DNA from: Siphonodentalium dalli
Lineage: Eukaryota; Mollusca; Scaphopoda; Gadilida; Siphonodentaliidae
Direction of reading: 5' to 3'
Assembly: GCA_032622095.1 (NCBI GenBank)
Contig: CP136069.1
Coordinates: 70,395,319-70,459,318, forward strand
Length of the DNA stretch: 64,000 nt
How positions within the stretch are numbered: the first letter of the stretch is position 1; each line of letters opens with the position of its first letter. A model generated the notes under the pieces. The model had not been told where the DNA came from and did not search any database. It saw only the letters and a program-made list of their open reading frames with translations. Position numbers and translations under genes: made by a program. Below are positions 60,153-64,000 of this stretch, piece by piece.

Positions 60153-61068
60153 ATGACCGCTCCACATGGTCCAATTGAAAGGCGGAAAATCACAGGAACT
60201 CAAAATCGAACTTCTGATGAGTTAGTTTCGTTAAATTCGTGGAGTGATGCCGATCCGGACGCGACTATTCCGATGAAATATGCTTGTGGTGTTAATTCGT
60301 GGAGTGATGCCGATCCGGACGCGACCATTCCGATGAAATATGCTTCTGGTGTTGTTGATGACGAATACAAACCTGTGTTTGCACAGGACGATGATGGAGA
60401 TTTTACTGATGTTAACATTGATGATTTAATACAACAATCTGCTGAAAATGTACCACAGAAACACCCCTCTCCATCTTTATTACGGAGTTGGAATATTTAC
60501 AGTATACCATCTTCAGACGATGACGATTCATTTGAAATCCAAATTGATACTAAAAATAAAACAATTTTGGATCCTGTTATTCTGAATCCCCAACAACTTA
60601 CTAAAGTTCCTCTCACATGTGGGAGAGGGATGTCAGATTTGAGCTGGGAACAGATAGCTAATAGTAATAATATTGATCATGCAAATTCATCTACCGACCA
60701 AAGCGGGATAGATCAAATGCGGAGTCTGAATTGTGTTTATTTACCAAACGCGAGTGATAATAAAAATGATCATGTCACACAGTTTCGAACTGATAATCCT
60801 GGCACATCACAAGCACATTCTCAGGAGAACTCAAGGAATTTGTCTGCTACTGCTAGTGAGATCCCGAGAAAGAAAAAGGATATTGCAGCGAAATCTGTGA
60901 AATCTAAAAGTTCCTTTCACAAACATTTAAAGTCTTCACTTCCACAATCTTTAGTCAAGAATAAGCTTCCAACAGAGACCATGAATGGCCTTGTACCAGT
61001 AGATCAGTCAGAGCAAGCTGAGAAAGTTAAGACAAAGTTGATGGCTGTGTGGAACAATGTCAAATATG
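60153..61068 (+). CDS. ATG4: ATG4C/D-type autophagy cysteine protease, exon 1 (N-terminal 305 codons)
   Basis: ATG4 proteases process ATG8/LC3-family proteins and remove them from lipid during autophagy, in the cytosol. The exon encodes 305 residues plus one base. It ends in WNNVKYG split by a GT donor at 61069, and exon 2 continues WTVKPKTNF, the conserved entry to the ATG4C/D peptidase fold (human ATG4D has WNNVKYGW). The catalytic Cys, Asp and His lie further 3', outside the window. The N-terminal extension is long and acidic/serine-rich. Residues 28-47 are repeated as 48-67 by a 60-bp tandem duplication. Two LC3-interacting-region-like motifs are visible: DGDFTDV (F84-V87) and LSWEQI (W165-I168). 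The start is the first ATG of the open frame, in an AAAATGA context. A full-length protein this long before WNNVKYGW is unusual compared with vertebrate ATG4C/D. Family assignment is strong; the C versus D choice is not resolved. Confidence 0.85.
60234..60353 (+). repeat. 60-bp x2 in-frame tandem duplication in ATG4 exon 1
   Basis: Two consecutive 60-bp units (60234-60293 and 60294-60353) encode NSWSDADPDATIPMKYACGV and the same with Ser for Cys. Only two base changes separate them, so the duplication is recent. The frame is kept. Confidence 0.95.
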
Positions 61069-61465
61069 GTAAATCAGTACTGACCAGTACATTTATAATA
61101 GTTAAATGTTACCCGGTTCAAGTCATATTTTCTTTATCCAATTTTCTGCTTTACCTGACCAGATTAAACTGAAAATTTATGTCATAAATAAATATGTCAT
61201 TATATTTGCATACCCTGCTGGACAAAACAAGTGTCCACTTAACCGCGGTGCAGTTAGCGTTGCCACCGCAGCCGAAATGCAACTTCACTGTGGCTCCACC
61301 AGCTAACAACAGTTGGGCCGCAGTGTACATGTACTTGCCATTTGGCCATGGTGTAGTTGCTGCGGTGTACGTTCATTAAACTGAAATAAGATGATACAAA
61401 CCAGAAATCTAACCACGGTGAACATGCCATTTGGCCGTGTTGTAGTTGCCTTTCGGCCATGGTGT

Positions 61466-62543
61466 TAGAGATGGGCGGTTAACCGTGGAATCAGTTCGGT
61501 TTCGGTTGTCGGGAAAAACCGGAAATGACAACCGTGGTAAGTTGGGAAAACCCGTTGTTTCGGTTGTCACAACTTCCTGTGATCATGGCAGAACACGACG
61601 AACAAACGAGTCCTGTGTGGAAATATTTTTCAAAGAAAGATAAGAAATCTAAGTGTGCCGCCTGTAATATATGCAGAAAGGAGTTCGCATGGTGAAATCG
61701 CGCGATGAATTAATTACGTTGCTTCCGTGTACACCTATTTTCGCCGTAGTATTTACTAGTAAACACAACACAAGTCAGTTTATTTCTCATGTTATTTTAA
61801 TCATTAAGGCCGTACAAATACTCTGAAAGGTGAATTTGATAACGAGGATACGATATCAAAAGGTATCAATGATTGTTACCCGCATTCCCTATTAGTTTTT
61901 ATCACTGTTTGGATGTTAAATCGTCAAATATATTTGTGCGCCGTTGATTAAAAATGTTATGCCGTAATCGGAGCCGGAATGAATTATACCGTTTGTCGGT
62001 AAACTGTTGAGAAATAGCACTCATTCAGGTGACTTGTATTGGATGCATGTATACTGTATGGTGTGTACAATATTATGTTCCCTAAATATGGTAATAGGCA
62101 TATAGCCAGATAATGTGATTGAGAGATTCTAGTCATGTTTTATTTTCATTTTGTTGTTTATTTCCAATTTTATTTTTTCAAATCATAACTATACACATAT
62201 ATCTAGTCACACACATTAGTTTTATGCCAATATAAATGATCATTATATTATTTCACACTAATGATCATATGATGCTGAATTGCAGTCATACACAATACAC
62301 AGACTCACTTGCATTCTAGCACTGCCACTCGACATGGACATTAACAATATACGGTACATGTAATAGTAACAATATGATACATAATTTAATATTATAAAAG
62401 GACATGTACCTCACAAGTTATGGTGATACAATTGGTGTGTTTTCTTTGTAATATGATGAAGCATAATTAGATTTTGTTCACATTAGTAATTTTTATTAAT
62501 AAAAACCGAAACCGAGGCAAAATTTCACAACCGCCCATCTCTA
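61466..62543 (+). mobile_element. hAT-type transposon remnant with 8-bp TSD, nested in the MITE
   Basis: The ends are TAGAGATGGGCGGTT and its perfect 15-bp inverse. They are flanked by a perfect 8-bp target duplication CATGGTGT (61458-61465 and 62544-62551), as expected for hAT. The 1,078-bp interior keeps only the first codons of a transposase (BED finger, 61585-61695); the rest is AT-rich and non-coding. Confidence 0.9.
61585..61695 (+). pseudogene. BED zinc-finger start of a hAT transposase (truncated)
   Basis: The 36-residue reading frame begins MAEHDEQTSPVWKYFSKKDK and continues KSKCAACNICRKEFAW before a stop. The pattern VWxYF followed by CxxC is the start of a BED-type zinc finger of ZBED/hAT transposases; the distal His/Cys ligands are missing. 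It lies inside the hAT terminal repeats, which supports the identity. It is a remnant and not a functional gene. Confidence 0.75.
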
Positions 62544-63056
62544 CATGGTGTACTTGCCGTTCGGCCGCAGTGTACTTGCCGTTCAGCCGCGATGCTCAAC
62601 TGCAGTGACAAACTCTGACACCATGGCCGAACCGCAAATACGTCCGCAGTGCCAATGGGCACTTGTTTTGTCGAGCAGGGTATATAAGGGTCCTGCCCTT
62701 ACAAGTTAAACTTTTTGTGGGGTCCTGTTGTTATATATCTGTTGTAAAAGATATTGAATATCAAATAAATTTCATTGAATCTTCAAATAAAAATAACATA
62801 CCGGTACTGTAACCCTGCCAGCACATCCAACATGTAAAATATGGTAAATGTACCGTCAAATTGGATACTAAATGTATATGTACAGGTACACCAGTACTGG
62901 TATCTTGTCACATCTTATGTTGGAGTTTGGCCCCACAGTCCTTCCCAGGAGACGGAAACCTGTCAGCACCCACAGCTTTCAATGTACCGTATTCTGAATA
63001 TGGAAATGAATAGTGGCTCACACTGTATTTTTCTAATGGAAAGGACTGGAACCATG

Positions 63057-63443
63057 TACCCCGCTGGACAAAACAAGTGTCCATTGGCACCGCGGTGTAT
63101 TTGCCGTTCGGCCGCGTTGTCAGAGTTTGTAACTGCAGTTGAGCACCGCGGCCGAACGGCAAGTACATCGTGGCCCAACTGGCCAACAGCAAGTACACTG
63201 CGGCCGAAAGGCAACTACACCGCAGCCGAACGGCATGTACACCATGGTTAGATTTCTGGTTTGTATCGTCTTTTTTCAGTTTAATGAACGTACACCGTGG
63301 CAATTACACCATGGCCGAACGGCAAGTACACCGCGGCCCATCTGTAGTTAGCCGGTGGAGCCGCTGTGTAGTTGCATTTCAGCCACGGTGGCAACGCTAA
63401 CTGCACCGCGGTTAGGTGGACACTTGTTTTGTCAAGCAGGGTA
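63057..63443. mobile_element. Palindromic MITE, complete copy in ATG4 intron 1
   Basis: A 387-bp sister of the element at 61211-62682. The inverted ends carry GACAAAACAAGTGTCC and its complement next to TACC/GGTA. The interior consists of several inverted GCCGAACGGCAAGTACACCG-like units. It lies between 62683 and the exon 2 acceptor. Confidence 0.8.
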
Positions 63444-63608
63444 CCAACATCTTTTACTAATAAATCACACAATTGTGGCTCATCAATTTGATAATACCTG
63501 TACTACATGTACTACATGTACTGTAGTACATGAAGAATAGAGTTGTAATATCAGTATTTTAGGAAGTTTTGATAACTCAATTGGAATTTATTTTACTTTC
63601 TCTTTCAG

Positions 63609-63692
63609 GCTGGACTGTGAAACCAAAGACAAATTTCAGATATGACAGCCCAATATTCCTGTTGGGGAAATGTTATCACTCAAAGGTTTCAG
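63609..63692 (+). CDS. ATG4: ATG4C/D-type protease, exon 2
   Basis: An 84-nt internal exon follows a good acceptor (tctctttcag) and precedes a GT donor at 63693. Joined phase-1 to exon 1 it restores Gly and reads WTVKPKTNFRYDSPIFLLG then KCYHSKVS. This matches the ATG4 strand that follows WNNVKYGW, where the family has KxxxxF...S.I.LLGxxY. It ends again in phase 1. The remaining exons, with the catalytic triad, lie beyond the right edge, so only about 333 residues of the protein can be read here. Confidence 0.85.
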
Positions 63693-64000
63693 GTTTGTGT
63701 GAAACTGAATAATTTAAATTTGTACCTACATGTACTGGTACATGTACATGTACTGGTATTCTTGGTTGTTAGCAGTATACCTGGTACCTGTTATGTGTCA
63801 TTTTGGCATCACGAACTATTTTGCATATACCGGTACAGTACATGTACTGCCGGTATATGTATTTGTAATCCACAGGTTTTATTACATATTCAGGCACATG
63901 TAATTTTTTCTTGTGTAAGTGCCAAGTGAAGTACTAGTACTCTCAGGCGCCAAATAATAGTGCCAACACTATTATTATTTTTGAGAAAATTTCTCAAACT
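63693..64000 (+). other. ATG4 intron 2 (start)
   Basis: Begins GTTTGTGTG. Contains runs of TACATGTAC and TACCGGTA words (63725-63860). No exon seen before the window edge. Confidence 0.6.

Larger units (their letters stand above)
61211..62682. mobile_element. Palindromic MITE (TACCCTGCTGGACAAAAC ends), split by a hAT element
   Basis: Lies in ATG4 intron 1. The ends are inverted: TACCCTGCTGGACAAAAC at 61211 and its near-complement ending GCAGGGTA at 62682, within TA dinucleotides, as in Tc1/mariner-type MITEs. The body is built of alternating inverted copies of a motif like CCGCGGTGTACTTGCCGTT. A complete sister copy is at 63057-63443. The element is interrupted at 61466-62543 by a hAT insertion. 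Confidence 0.8.
61069..63608 (+). other. ATG4 intron 1
   Basis: GT donor at 61069 and AG acceptor ending 63608. The 2.5 kb is mostly mobile DNA (61211-62682 and 63057-63443). The remaining 62683-63056 shows nothing coding; short TACATGTAC repeats occur at 63495-63535. Confidence 0.75.

Noticed and set aside
62841-63400. Several frames of 60-136 codons near the ATG4 exon 2
   Set aside because: They run through the palindromic MITE in intron 1 and its GC-rich inverted units.

Overview
This is a gene-poor, repeat-rich stretch of an animal nuclear genome. The exons are short with GT/AG borders, the introns are long, and the mobile DNA is a mixture of non-LTR retrotransposons, a Penelope-like element with a GIY-YIG domain, Helitrons, hAT and Tc1/mariner-type MITEs, and foldback elements. 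That mixture suits a marine invertebrate. A lophotrochozoan, probably a mollusc, is my best guess, but it is inferred from style and not from a diagnostic marker.

Two host genes can be supported. (1) Three exons of an EF-hand calcium-binding protein lie on the minus strand at 10555-10425, 8865-8698 and 5812-5766. Their splice phases agree, and one junction rebuilds a canonical EF loop. (2) The first two exons of an ATG4 autophagy protease, of the ATG4C/D type, lie on the plus strand at 60153-61068 and 63609-63692, and the gene runs off the right edge. Its long N-terminal exon carries an in-frame 60-bp tandem duplication.

Layout. 0-6.1 kb: inverted repeats, palindromic MITEs and a 151-bp perfect-centre foldback. 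6.49-6.77 kb: a retroposed U2-snRNA-headed SINE-like element with 15-bp target-site duplications. 5.8-10.6 kb: EF-hand gene with intronic MITEs and a 60-bp direct repeat. 11.15-14.44 kb: a minus-strand Helitron inserted in an AT palindrome just upstream of a decayed Penelope-like element. 15-18.7 kb: repeat remnants, a LINE tail, and a TTAA element nested in a mariner-type MITE. 18.96-23.57 kb and 32.34-36.95 kb: two minus-strand LINEs of one family, the second flanked by 548-bp direct repeats. 24.7-31.4 kb: palindromic repeat clusters. 40.4-41.4 kb: a long-TIR foldback element. 42.34-58.80 kb: a 16.5-kb head-to-tail array of non-autonomous Helitrons, including a recent 6.0-kb tandem duplication and a 2.8-kb Helitron whose empty site survives in a third copy. 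58.8-64 kb: ATG4 promoter, exons 1 and 2, and intron 1 carrying a hAT element nested in a palindromic MITE.

Most of the biology here is mobile-element biology. The most notable observations are the TC...CTAG Helitron with a paralogous empty site, the U2-headed retroposon, the 548-bp duplication exactly bracketing a LINE, and the spread of nuclear-receptor-type half-sites by one Helitron family.
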